Part shown: piece by piece, positions 1 through 7,490 of the stretch
How positions within the stretch are numbered: position 1 is the first letter of the stretch
How the letters are laid out: the number at the start of each line of letters is the position of its first letter
Assembly: GCA_964451885.1 (NCBI GenBank)
Contig: CAYVJW010000034.1
Location: 1-14,503 of the forward strand
DNA: 14,503 nucleotides
Direction: 5' to 3'
Origin: CAYVJW01 sp964451885
GTDB lineage: Bacteria > Patescibacteriota > Gracilibacteria > UBA4473
The notes under the pieces: model-generated
The model's input: the letters and a program-made list of their open reading frames with translations, nothing else
Database searches by the model: none
Told to the model about the DNA's origin: nothing
Position numbers and translations under genes: made by a program

Positions 1-27
1 AACAGGCCTGGTTTTCTTGTGACTCAT
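1..27 (-). CDS. possible start of a next gene (partial, cut by window edge)
   Basis: An ATG lies 21 bp after the stop of the tail-fibre-like gene on the same strand and opens nine codons (MSHKKTRPV) before the window ends. The frame is the same as that of the preceding gene, so these codons could instead be a continuation of that protein past its stop. There is no Shine-Dalgarno sequence. Too little is visible to name a product. Confidence 0.2.
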
Positions 28-48
28 GACGTACTTATCGTTTTTCGG

Positions 49-1677
49 TTAATATAGTATGGCGGATTCATCTGAATCCCTATGGCTTATAATAATAATT
101 TGTCCTATAGTACCATCGGTAATAGCTTCAGTTTCACTACTTATAGCTCCTGCTGTGAAGTAATACCTGGTATGAAAACTTGCAAGAGAAGAATCAATCT
201 GCCAACCTGCCCCATCATTGGTCTCGGAACTGGAAAATTGCAGGTAATCATTTATTTTTACAGATCCATTGACCTCCAATTCCTCTCCCGGATCCGTCGT
301 GCCTATGCCGACGTTGCCGTCTTCATCCAGAAACATTGTATCGGTTAACACCCCGCCTTGGGATGTTTGGAATAGAAGTGCACCACGAACAGGAGTTGCG
401 GCACCTCCATTACTCACAAGCCCTTTAATAGAACCACCCGATTCTGTCAAATGACCAGTCTGTCTAAAATCTAGAGACATAATGGGAGTCATATCATCGT
501 TTGTTGCATTTTGATTTGTTAGAAGTAAAGAACCTTCCGTTTTTTGTACATGTAACTTCGCTCCCGGATCCGTCGTGCCTATGCCGACGTTGCCGTTATG
601 GTCTATTCTCATGCGTTCACCTATACTTTCGTCATTATTCCTGGTTATAAATGCTAATTCGCCTTTAGCTCCTCCTGTGGCAATTCCGGCAATAGAACTA
701 AATCCTGTTCCTGTACTGGTGCTTACTGGCCAAAATGATAAATTCACGAATGAATTATCCGTTTGAGAATTATTTTTTATACTCACAGAACTTTCAGTAG
801 ATGTAGCGTCAAAAACTGTGGCATTATCAACTTTAACATCCAACTTTGCCCCCGGATCTGTCGTACCTATGCCTACGTTGCCGTTGACTCTAAGATCATC
901 TAAAACATCAACACTTCCCAACAATCCAATCTTATCATTTTCTGCCGCAATTCCTACATTTGTATTATCATCAGCAAATGTAAAATCTCCTGATACATCA
1001 TTGGTCGGTTCTGTAAATAAAATGTCATCTGTTAAAAGAAACGCATCAATGATCCAATAATCACCACCATCAACATCATTATCATCAAACCTCATAAAGG
1101 TATCTCCTTGAGAAAGATCATAAGTTCCACAATCAGTCCATTTTACAGCAGTTGAATAATTACAAACAGAAGTTATATCAGTTAATGATCCATCTTGACT
1201 GATAAATATCTCTTCTCCTGCCATACCTCTATTAAATCCCCTAAAAAGAACTTTAACATTTTTTCTCGCAACTGCACCAAAATTATAAACAACATCATTA
1301 TCATTACTTCTAGATGAATCATTTGCTGACATTTCACCCATGGTTTCACCAGCAGAAGATCCACCGACATCTATGTTCTCAGCTTCAAAAAAATCATAAA
1401 GAAGATAGGATATTTTATTATTTTCATTTGATATCATTAAGTTAGTTGAGGCTAAAATATTCCCGGATACTTCTAAAGCTTCTGCCGGAGTCGTTGTGCC
1501 TATTCCGACGTTGCCGTTGCTGGGATATACTATATCTTTGATCGTATTCACCCAATCCCCGATTTTTCCTCCCGTCGTCTCTCCGGGAGGGGTTGTTGGC
1601 CAGGTTATGGCGAAGCTTGTTTGTGCGAAAAGTGTGCTTGAAATAATTAGTAATGAAAGCAATTTGGAAAATGCCAT
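49..1677 (-). CDS. secreted tail-fibre-like repeat protein
   Basis: A 542-residue exported protein, probably at the cell surface. It begins with a signal peptide (residues 1-23, hydrophobic core LLSLLIISSTLFAQ, likely cut after SFA). Four copies of the motif NGNVGIGTTDPG followed by an xLxV segment lie near residues 54-70, 266-280, 361-375 and 453-467. A decayed fifth copy (NVGIAAEND) is near 240. This motif recurs in phage tail-fibre and trimeric-adhesin-like proteins, where it forms short beta turns between beta-rich modules. Between the first and second copies is a beta-rich stretch of about 150 residues with one cysteine pair (SVC and TDCG) that may bind a ligand. The start at 1677 is set by the signal peptide and by a promoter just upstream. 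The family name is inferred from the motif; function in adhesion or attachment is a guess. The C-terminus ends abruptly in a beta-like stretch. Confidence 0.75.
   Translation of the reverse strand: MAFSKLLSLLIISSTLFAQTSFAITWPTTPPGETTGGKIGDWVNTIKDIVYPSNGNVGIGTTTPAEALEVSGNILASTNLMISNENNKISYLLYDFFEAENIDVGGSSAGETMGEMSANDSSRSNDNDVVYNFGAVARKNVKVLFRGFNRGMAGEEIFISQDGSLTDITSVCNYSTAVKWTDCGTYDLSQGDTFMRFDDNDVDGGDYWIIDAFLLTDDILFTEPTNDVSGDFTFADDNTNVGIAAENDKIGLLGSVDVLDDLRVNGNVGIGTTDPGAKLDVKVDNATVFDATSTESSVSIKNNSQTDNSFVNLSFWPVSTSTGTGFSSIAGIATGGAKGELAFITRNNDESIGERMRIDHNGNVGIGTTDPGAKLHVQKTEGSLLLTNQNATNDDMTPIMSLDFRQTGHLTESGGSIKGLVSNGGAATPVRGALLFQTSQGGVLTDTMFLDEDGNVGIGTTDPGEELEVNGSVKINDYLQFSSSETNDGAGWQIDSSLASFHTRYYFTAGAISSETEAITDGTIGQIIIISHRDSDESAILY
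285..1517 (-). repeat. four intragenic copies of the NGNVGIGTTDPG-coding unit
   Basis: The unit lies at 285-320, 561-596, 851-884 and 1484-1517. The first two copies are identical over 36 bp; the third and fourth differ at a few positions, mostly silent ones. The 36-bp identity sits among diverged flanks, which suggests recent duplication or gene conversion. The spacing between the identical copies is 276 bp, a multiple of three, so a recombination between them would delete 92 codons in frame. Confidence 0.85.
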
Positions 1678-1701
1678 GGGTTTTTATTTAAATTTTTTTA
1701 T

Positions 1702-1730
1702 ATTTTAAATTTGTGAGATATTAAAGTCAA
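1702..1730 (-). promoter_or_regulatory. sigma70-type promoter of the tail-fibre-like gene
   Basis: Read on the minus strand: TTGACT (1725-1730), a 17-bp spacer, then TAAAAT (1702-1707), each 5 of 6 to consensus. Initiation would fall near 1695, leaving a leader of about 18 nt before the ATG at 1677. Confidence 0.6.
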
Positions 1731-1753
1731 AAATATTTTTAGACATTGTTTTC

Positions 1754-4705
1754 ATGAAGAAATCTTATCTCTCTATTTTAAATCCTGAACAACTTCAGGC
1801 TGTTGAAAAAATATTTGGAACGGTTTTGGTGATAGCTGGGCCGGGTACCGGAAAAACTCAGATGCTTACGGCTCGGATTGCTAATATTCTTGATAAAACA
1901 GATACGAATCCTGAGAACATTCTTTGCCTTACTTTTACTGAGAGCGGTGCTGTGGAAATGCGAAATCGGCTCCAGCGTTGGATTGGGTCGGAGGCATATA
2001 AGGTCAAAATCTGCACTTTTCATTCTTTCTGTGAAGAAATAATGCAAGAGGAGGATATAGAAAAAAACATTGCTGATGATCTTCAAAAAGCTATCTCGTT
2101 TCGTAAAGTGATTGATAAAAAGCATTGGAAATACCTTAAGCCGTTTGGAGATAATTATTATTGGCAGAAATCTTTTTTATCTACTGTTTCTCATTTAAAG
2201 CGCGAAAATGTTAGTATTGAAAAATTACGTGGTGATTTAATTCCTAAAGAAAAAGAACACCTTGAGGCTGATCCGGGGAATTTTTATCAGAGGGATTGCA
2301 AATATGGGAAGAAAGGGGAAATGAAAACTACCTCCCGAGTAAAGGTTGATATAAAGATTGCAAAAATGTTTGAATTTACTGAAGTTTGGGAGGCGTATGA
2401 AAAAGAGCTGCATAGGCAAAGGCTTTATGATTTTGATGATCAGATTAGCCGGGTGGTTGCAAAAATTACTACCGACCAAGGATTGAAATCTGATTTACAG
2501 GAAAAGTATCAGTTTATTCTTGTGGATGAATATCAAGATACTAATTCCGCTCAAAATCAAATTCTTTGGCATCTTACGGATTTTTTTGATGATCCGAATC
2601 TTTTCTCTGTGGGAGATGATGACCAGTCTATTTATCGTTTTCAGGGGGCGAGTCTGGAAAATATCCTGGAGTTTCGGCAGCATTTTCCAAGTGCCGAAAC
2701 TATTTCTCTTACGAAAAATTATCGTTCTGCGCAAAATATTCTTGATTCTGCTTTCACAGCCGTTTCACATAACCTGGAGCGTATTGATTCTGAAAAATCA
2801 CTGAAAGCTGTGGGAGATAATAGAAATTTTGAGGGTGAAATTGAAAAAGCTGTTTTTCATTCCCGGTTTCCGGAACTCATTTTTTTGGCTGAAAAAATCC
2901 GGGATGAAATTAAATCGGGTGTTTCTCCTTCTGATATAGCTGTTCTTGTTCGAAATAATAAGGAGGTGAAGGAAATTGCCGCGCATCTTCAGAAATTTAA
3001 AATTCCCGTTGCGACTAAAATTGCGGAAAATGTTTTTGAGGACGGTAATGTGAAGTATTTGATACGGATGCTGAGGGTTTTTGATAATCCGACTTTGGAT
3101 CATGTATTTTTTGAGTTGCTGCATGCACCGTTTCTTAATATATCATCGCATGAGCTTTTTGAGTTGTCTATAGCTACGAAAAATGGAAGAAACCATATAG
3201 CAAATATTCAAAATTCAAAATTCAAAATTCAAAATTCAAAAAATAAACAAGAAGAAATGCAATTTTCGGGAATACAAAAAATTTTTCAGGTGTTTCTGGA
3301 CGGCCAAAAAGAATATTATCATTTACTTCCTTATCTTATTGCAGAAAAGTTGTTTCATGCATCTGGGATGGCGAGGTATCTTTTGCGGGAGGAAAATTCA
3401 AATCGGGTTTCTGACCTTTTGAAGATTCGGAAGTTTATTGAGTGGGTTGAAATGCATGATGTGCCGTTGCGTGATATTTTGGAAAAGATAGATCTTCATC
3501 ATGAATTGGAGATTCCTCTTTTTCCGGATCCGACTCCGAGTGATAACCAATCGGTTCAAGTGATGACGGCCCATAAGTCCAAGGGAATGGAGTTTGATGT
3601 TGTTTTTATATCGGGGTTGCTGGATCGTGTGTGGGGAAACCTTCGAAAGAAAACAGGCATTCCCCTTCCCTACTTGTTTGAAACGCATCATGATCAGAAT
3701 GAAGATGAACGTCGGCTTTTTTTTGTGGCTATGACGAGAGCGAAGAAGAAAGTTATCTTGAGTTATGCGGAGAAAGATTTTTCTGGTAGGGATAGGTCTC
3801 CTTCAATTTTTTGGCATGAGATTCCAGAGAAGAATTGTAACATTCTTGATACTCAGACACTTCATTCAAAAGCACAGGAACTTTTTCCAGTTTTCTTTTC
3901 CGCTCCTTCAACCCCTTTGTTAACCGGGGAGGAAAAAGATATTTTGAAAAAAATTGTGGATAATTTTGTTTGGTCGGCTACGAGCCTTCAGAATTATTTG
4001 GATTGTCCGAAAAAATTTCTCTATTTGAATATATTGAAAATCCCTACTCCAAAAAGTAAAATTATGGGTTTTGGGATTGCCATACATAAGGCATTGCAAG
4101 ATTTATTGGAAAAATTTAAAGAGGATGGAAAATTACCCGGTAAAGAATTTCTTTTTCAGCAGTTTGATCTTGTTATCCGAAGGCAAAATCTTAATTTGGC
4201 TGAACTTGAAAATGCGCTTCATCATGGAAGAGAACTGTTAGAATTATATTATAAAACTAATGAATCAAGTTTTTCGAAGAATGTGTTATTGGAGTATGAT
4301 TTTCCTTGTTTGCATCCGAAAATTTTAGGGATACCGGTAACGGGGAAAATCGATAAGATTGAACTTTCGGAGGATGGAAAACAGGCTGTTTTTGTTGATT
4401 ATAAGTCCGGAAAACCAAGGAAAATTGAGTCTGGGGAGAGGTTGTGGCGCCAGTTAGTTTTTTATGATTTGCTGGCGCGAAATTCAAAATCTGTAGATTG
4501 GGAAGTTCAAAATTTTGTTCTTGAGTTTCTTACTCCGGATAGTAAGGGGAATTTTATCCGAAAGGATTTAACTATTACGGATGAGGATCGTTCTCAGGTG
4601 ATTGAAGAATTAAAATTAGCTAATGAAGAATTACGAAATCTTGAGTTTCCGATGGTGGAAAATCCGGAAAATGATAAGGAGATTGAGTATTGGCAGAGTT
4701 TTTGA
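1754..4705 (+). CDS. SF1 UvrD/PcrA-type helicase with C-terminal RecB-like nuclease
   Basis: A 983-residue DNA helicase-nuclease for DNA repair and end processing. The Q motif LNPEQLQAV is at 9-17, Walker A GPGTGKT at 29-35, motif II LVDEYQDT with D258-E259, motif III GDDDQSIYRFQGA soon after, motif IV LTKNYRS, motif V QVMTAHKSKGMEFD near 602, and motif VI ERRLFFVAMTRAKKK from 652. The last 240 residues form a PD-(D/E)XK nuclease: ATSLQNYLDCPKKF, H778, GKID with D867, DYK with D882 and K884, and Q900 in the RQLVFY motif. All catalytic positions appear intact. Only two cysteines occur in the nuclease part, so the four-cysteine iron-sulphur site of AddB is absent. Fusions of this kind may stand in for AddAB or RecBCD in reduced genomes (inference). 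The gene is divergent from the tail-fibre-like gene. A heptamer repeat near residue 485-496 inserts a lysine- and asparagine-rich loop (IQNSKFKIQNSKNK). Confidence 0.93.
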   Translation: MKKSYLSILNPEQLQAVEKIFGTVLVIAGPGTGKTQMLTARIANILDKTDTNPENILCLTFTESGAVEMRNRLQRWIGSEAYKVKICTFHSFCEEIMQEEDIEKNIADDLQKAISFRKVIDKKHWKYLKPFGDNYYWQKSFLSTVSHLKRENVSIEKLRGDLIPKEKEHLEADPGNFYQRDCKYGKKGEMKTTSRVKVDIKIAKMFEFTEVWEAYEKELHRQRLYDFDDQISRVVAKITTDQGLKSDLQEKYQFILVDEYQDTNSAQNQILWHLTDFFDDPNLFSVGDDDQSIYRFQGASLENILEFRQHFPSAETISLTKNYRSAQNILDSAFTAVSHNLERIDSEKSLKAVGDNRNFEGEIEKAVFHSRFPELIFLAEKIRDEIKSGVSPSDIAVLVRNNKEVKEIAAHLQKFKIPVATKIAENVFEDGNVKYLIRMLRVFDNPTLDHVFFELLHAPFLNISSHELFELSIATKNGRNHIANIQNSKFKIQNSKNKQEEMQFSGIQKIFQVFLDGQKEYYHLLPYLIAEKLFHASGMARYLLREENSNRVSDLLKIRKFIEWVEMHDVPLRDILEKIDLHHELEIPLFPDPTPSDNQSVQVMTAHKSKGMEFDVVFISGLLDRVWGNLRKKTGIPLPYLFETHHDQNEDERRLFFVAMTRAKKKVILSYAEKDFSGRDRSPSIFWHEIPEKNCNILDTQTLHSKAQELFPVFFSAPSTPLLTGEEKDILKKIVDNFVWSATSLQNYLDCPKKFLYLNILKIPTPKSKIMGFGIAIHKALQDLLEKFKEDGKLPGKEFLFQQFDLVIRRQNLNLAELENALHHGRELLELYYKTNESSFSKNVLLEYDFPCLHPKILGIPVTGKIDKIELSEDGKQAVFVDYKSGKPRKIESGERLWRQLVFYDLLARNSKSVDWEVQNFVLEFLTPDSKGNFIRKDLTITDEDRSQVIEELKLANEELRNLEFPMVENPENDKEIEYWQSF
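3207..3241 (+). repeat. five tandem copies of TTCAAAA inside the helicase gene
   Basis: The heptamer TTCAAAA occurs five times without a mismatch, encoding the repeated residues IQNSK and FKIQNSK. Seven is not a multiple of three, so gain or loss of one or two units shifts the reading frame. It falls between helicase motifs IV and V, where an insertion is likely tolerated. Confidence 0.95.
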
Positions 4706-4726
4706 TGATTAATATTGTTCTTTATT

Positions 4727-4754
4727 TTGACACTTCTCATTTTCTTCGTAAAAT
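4727..4754 (+). promoter_or_regulatory. sigma70-type promoter of the V-ATPase subunit D gene
   Basis: TTGACA (4727-4732), a 16-bp spacer, then TAAAAT (4749-4754). Initiation would fall near 4761, about 18 nt before the ATG. It indicates that subunit D is transcribed on its own and not as part of a helicase operon. Confidence 0.65.
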
Positions 4755-4778
4755 TAACACATATTTTATTAAGTACTG

Positions 4779-5429
4779 ATGGCAATTAAAAGTGTTACTG
4801 CAACTCGGATGTCTTTGTTGGGGCTTAAGAATCAAACGAAGGTCGCCCAGAGAGGGCATAAGTTACTAAAAGATAAGCAGGACGGTCTTATGCAGGAATT
4901 TTTGAAGATTATAAGAAGAGCGAAGGAATTGAGGATTGAAATAGAAGAAGTTTTTAAGATGGCTAATGCGAGTTTTTTAGAGGCTCAGTCTCATATTCCG
5001 GTTGCTTTTTTACGGAATACGCTTTCGGTTCCTTCTCAAAAGCTTCAGTTGGAAGTGAAAACAAAGAATGTTATGTCTGTTAAAATTCCTAAATTTTCGG
5101 TTCAGATAACCGGGAATGCTTTGGGGTATGGTCTTTTTCAGACTCGTGGAGAGTTAGATTTGGCAATTAGTAAGTTTGCGAAAGTGTTTGAACTTCTTAT
5201 TGAGTTGGCGAAAATAGAAAAGTCAGCCGAGAATCTTGCTCTTGAGATTGAAAAAACTCGTAGGCGGGTTAATGCTCTTGAACATCGGTTAATTCCTGAT
5301 TTGGTGGATACTTTGAAATTTATCCAGATGAAATTGGATGAGACAGAGAGGTCGGCGATAGTCCAAGTGATGGCGATTAAGAATTTGATTGAGAAGCAGG
5401 AGGCAGATTCAATGAATAATGAGCAATAA
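4779..5429 (+). CDS. atpD: V-type ATP synthase subunit D
   Basis: This 216-residue protein is the central-stalk rotor subunit D of a V/A-type ATPase, which couples rotation in the membrane ring to the catalytic A3B3 head. The N-terminal helix carries the family signature, TATRMSLLGL followed by KVAQRGHKLLKDKQDGL (residues 7-37). The C-terminal helix carries EKTRRRVNALEHRLIPDL followed by KFIQMKLDETER (from about 157). These two long helices form the antiparallel coiled coil of the stalk. Length is normal for the family. The start gives the conserved N-terminus directly. No Shine-Dalgarno sequence is seen. None of the other V-ATPase subunits is next to it: a helicase lies upstream and a surface protein downstream. 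Symbol atpD/ntpD follows V-type usage and must not be confused with F-type beta. Confidence 0.93.
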   Translation: MAIKSVTATRMSLLGLKNQTKVAQRGHKLLKDKQDGLMQEFLKIIRRAKELRIEIEEVFKMANASFLEAQSHIPVAFLRNTLSVPSQKLQLEVKTKNVMSVKIPKFSVQITGNALGYGLFQTRGELDLAISKFAKVFELLIELAKIEKSAENLALEIEKTRRRVNALEHRLIPDLVDTLKFIQMKLDETERSAIVQVMAIKNLIEKQEADSMNNEQ

Positions 5430-5443
5430 ATAATATAAGAAAG

Positions 5444-5461
5444 CGAAGTTCCGAAACTTCG
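5444..5461. repeat. short hairpin between subunit D and the next gene
   Basis: CGAAGTT (5444-5450) pairs with AACTTCG (5455-5461) across the loop CCGA, a perfect 7-bp stem. It is not followed by a T-run, so it is a poor rho-independent terminator. The preceding bases read AAGCGAAGT, the same 9-mer that opens a hairpin upstream of tRNA-Pro at 11067. Confidence 0.55.
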
Positions 5462-5507
5462 TCGGGTACAAACTTTGATAATGAATAATTAATTATTAAA
5501 AAAATAA

Positions 5508-6683
5508 ATGAGCAGTTGTAAATATAAAACATTCGTTTTAGCATTTATATTTATTCCGCAGTTTGTTTTCGCGGCAGTGCCTTCTCCGGCTGATTTTCCT
5601 TTTGAACGGAAGATTTTGATGTCTCAACGTATAAAAGGAATGGCAGATGTTAAGGTTATTTTGGATCCTTTTGTCTTACGGCAGGTAAACGAACGGTTTT
5701 CTAATTTTAATTTGGTGAATTCGAGAAATGAAGAGGTTGCTTATTCACTTTTTTCTACTCCTTTTGACCAGATTATGGATTTGGAAGTTCTTGATTTTTC
5801 TTCCCGAAAAGAGGAGATTCCTGAAAATTTGATTGATAATAGTGTTTTGACTTCTTTTTCGTTTGATAAACGTAAAGACGGTCGTGATGGTTCGTGGGTA
5901 CTCATTGATTTGGGTGAAACGCAATCTATTAACCGTTTGAATTTTTTTCCCAAACATCGTGCAAAAATTAAACAAGTTGAAATTATGACTGGGCAGGATT
6001 CTGAAGATTTAAAAGTGATTTCTGCTAAACGTCCGTTTAAACGTTTCATAGATGTTAGAAGTTCTTTGATTCGTTATATAAAAGTTACTTTTTGGGGAAT
6101 AAGCATTAAGTTGGATGACATACGGATTGTGGCGGACGGCCGGGTGGCTGTTTATTTTGAGGCAAAAGAAGGAGAATCCTACAAGATTTTATATGGAGGC
6201 CCAGAGGTAAATCTGATCAGATATAAAGCGAAGTCTGATGAGGCAAAAGAAGGTGACTTTATATTGGCAAATTTATCAAAAGAAGTTCAGAATTCTCTTT
6301 TTCCTAAAGATTATGATGGTGACGGGATTAATAATGATCATGATAATTGCCCTTTTATTCCTAATCCTCCTCAGGAAGATTTCGATGCAGATAGAGTTGG
6401 GAATATTTGTGATAATGCTTTGAAAGTAAGAAATTCGAGGCAATTTGATACGGATAATGATGGAGTAGGTGATATCATTGATAATTGTAAGCTAGAATGG
6501 AATCCGCTTCAGGGTGATATTGATGGAGATGATTTTGGAGATGCTTGTGATTCGGCTTATGCGGTGGAGAGTGATGATAAGGGTAAATTGAGTGAAAAAA
6601 GCCTTCCTTTTCATATAGGGTTGATTATTGTAGCGCTTTTTTTGTTTTATGTTTTGCAAAGACAGATGAGGAAAAAAAATTAG
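5508..6683 (+). CDS. secreted membrane-anchored protein with thrombospondin type 3 repeats
   Basis: A 391-residue surface protein. It has a signal peptide (residues 1-22, ending FVFA before AVPSP). A beta-rich region at about 124-208 (GSWVLIDLGETQSINRLNF and RYIKVTFWGISIKLDDIRI) resembles a discoidin or F5/8 type C carbohydrate-binding fold. Calcium-binding thrombospondin type 3 repeats follow at about 267-348: DYDGDGINNDHDNCP, DFDADRVGNICD, DTDNDGVGDIIDNC and DIDGDDFGDACD, with conserved aspartates and paired cysteines. A transmembrane helix (about 366-384) with a basic end (RQMRKKN) anchors it with most of the protein outside. The repeat and anchor calls are strong. The discoidin-like call is weaker. 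Ligand and role are unknown. Confidence 0.85.
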   Translation: MSSCKYKTFVLAFIFIPQFVFAAVPSPADFPFERKILMSQRIKGMADVKVILDPFVLRQVNERFSNFNLVNSRNEEVAYSLFSTPFDQIMDLEVLDFSSRKEEIPENLIDNSVLTSFSFDKRKDGRDGSWVLIDLGETQSINRLNFFPKHRAKIKQVEIMTGQDSEDLKVISAKRPFKRFIDVRSSLIRYIKVTFWGISIKLDDIRIVADGRVAVYFEAKEGESYKILYGGPEVNLIRYKAKSDEAKEGDFILANLSKEVQNSLFPKDYDGDGINNDHDNCPFIPNPPQEDFDADRVGNICDNALKVRNSRQFDTDNDGVGDIIDNCKLEWNPLQGDIDGDDFGDACDSAYAVESDDKGKLSEKSLPFHIGLIIVALFLFYVLQRQMRKKN

Positions 6684-6702
6684 AAATTGAAAATTGAAAA
6701 TT
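6684..6702. repeat. AT-rich TTGAAAA heptamer pair after the surface protein gene
   Basis: Two tandem TTGAAAA heptamers (6687-6693 and 6694-6700) begin right after the TAG stop. They share length and composition with the TTCAAAA array in the helicase gene and with the AT-rich stretch near 10922-10965, suggesting one class of simple repeat scattered in this genome. Confidence 0.5.
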
Positions 6703-6770
6703 ATTAGTTAGACTTAATTTTGTAGAAAAAATATGAGTTCTATTTCCTATTCTTAATCTCAGAAACTAAT

Positions 6771-7367
6771 ATGAGTTACCTCATTCCTACCGTTATCGAA
6801 AAATCTCCTCAAGGAGAACGTGCTTTTGATATTTATTCCCGCCTGCTTAAAGATCGTGTTATTTTTTTGGGGACGGCTATTGATGCCAATGTGGCTAATT
6901 TAATAGTGGCTCAGCTTTTATTTTTGGAGGCGGAAGATTCGAAAAAAGACATTATTATGTATATTAACTCTCCCGGAGGAAGTGTGAGTGCGGGATTGGC
7001 TATAATTGATACCATGAATTTTGTTAAACCGGATGTTTCGGTAGTTTGTGTGGGAATGGCGGCTTCCATGGGGGCTATGATCTTAATGAGCGGAGCAAGA
7101 AATAAACGTTTTATTCTTCCTCACTCTGAGGTAATGCTTCATCAGCCTTTGGGAGGTGTTGAAGGTCAGGCTTCAGATATTGCCATTCATGCTGAACATA
7201 TTATCGAAACTAAAGGAGTACTTTATAATATTATTGAAAGATGTACCGGCCAAAAAATGGAACAAATTATTATGGATTGTGACCGGGATAATTTTATTAG
7301 GGCTGAGGATGCAATGAAGTATGGGAAATATGGTATTGTGGATAAGATTATAGATAAGAGGAAGTGA
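6771..7367 (+). CDS. clpP: ATP-dependent Clp protease proteolytic subunit
   Basis: ClpP is the serine peptidase that forms a two-ring barrel in the cytoplasm and degrades proteins fed by ClpX or ClpC-type ATPases. The 198-residue length is typical. The catalytic triad is complete: S99 in GMAASMGAM, H124 in VMLHQPLGG, and D173 in DRDNFIRAEDA. The oxyanion motif NSPGGSVSAG (66-75) and the C-terminal YGIVDKII match the family. The start at 6771 gives the usual N-terminus (MSYLIPTVIEKSPQGERAFD), which includes the axial loop. No Shine-Dalgarno sequence precedes it. No clpX or tig lies next to it here, unlike the arrangement in many bacteria. The neighbours are unrelated surface and membrane proteins. 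Confidence 0.96.
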   Translation: MSYLIPTVIEKSPQGERAFDIYSRLLKDRVIFLGTAIDANVANLIVAQLLFLEAEDSKKDIIMYINSPGGSVSAGLAIIDTMNFVKPDVSVVCVGMAASMGAMILMSGARNKRFILPHSEVMLHQPLGGVEGQASDIAIHAEHIIETKGVLYNIIERCTGQKMEQIIMDCDRDNFIRAEDAMKYGKYGIVDKIIDKRK

Positions 7368-7392
7368 GCGACTGGCAGGAAAAGAAATTTTC

Positions 7393-7420
7393 TTGACATT
7401 ATTCGAAAGCACTGTAAAGT
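7393..7420 (+). promoter_or_regulatory. sigma70-type promoter upstream of the polytopic membrane protein gene
   Basis: TTGACA (7393-7398), a 16-bp spacer, then TAAAGT (7415-7420, 4 of 6). The 13-mer ATTTTCTTGACAT at 7387-7399 recurs exactly in the promoter of the XRE regulator at 13403-13415. Initiation near 7427 would give a leader of about 64 nt. Confidence 0.5.
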
Positions 7421-7490
7421 ACTTTAGTTTTTATGTATTCATTGATATCCTCGGTTGTCTGTTTTCTTATAGTGCCTTAAGCTTGTTATT

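Noticed and set aside
1711..1739. TTGTGA and TATTTT as a promoter for the helicase gene
   Set aside because: Spacing of 17 bp is right but each hexamer matches only 4 of 6 in an AT-rich stretch; too weak to list.
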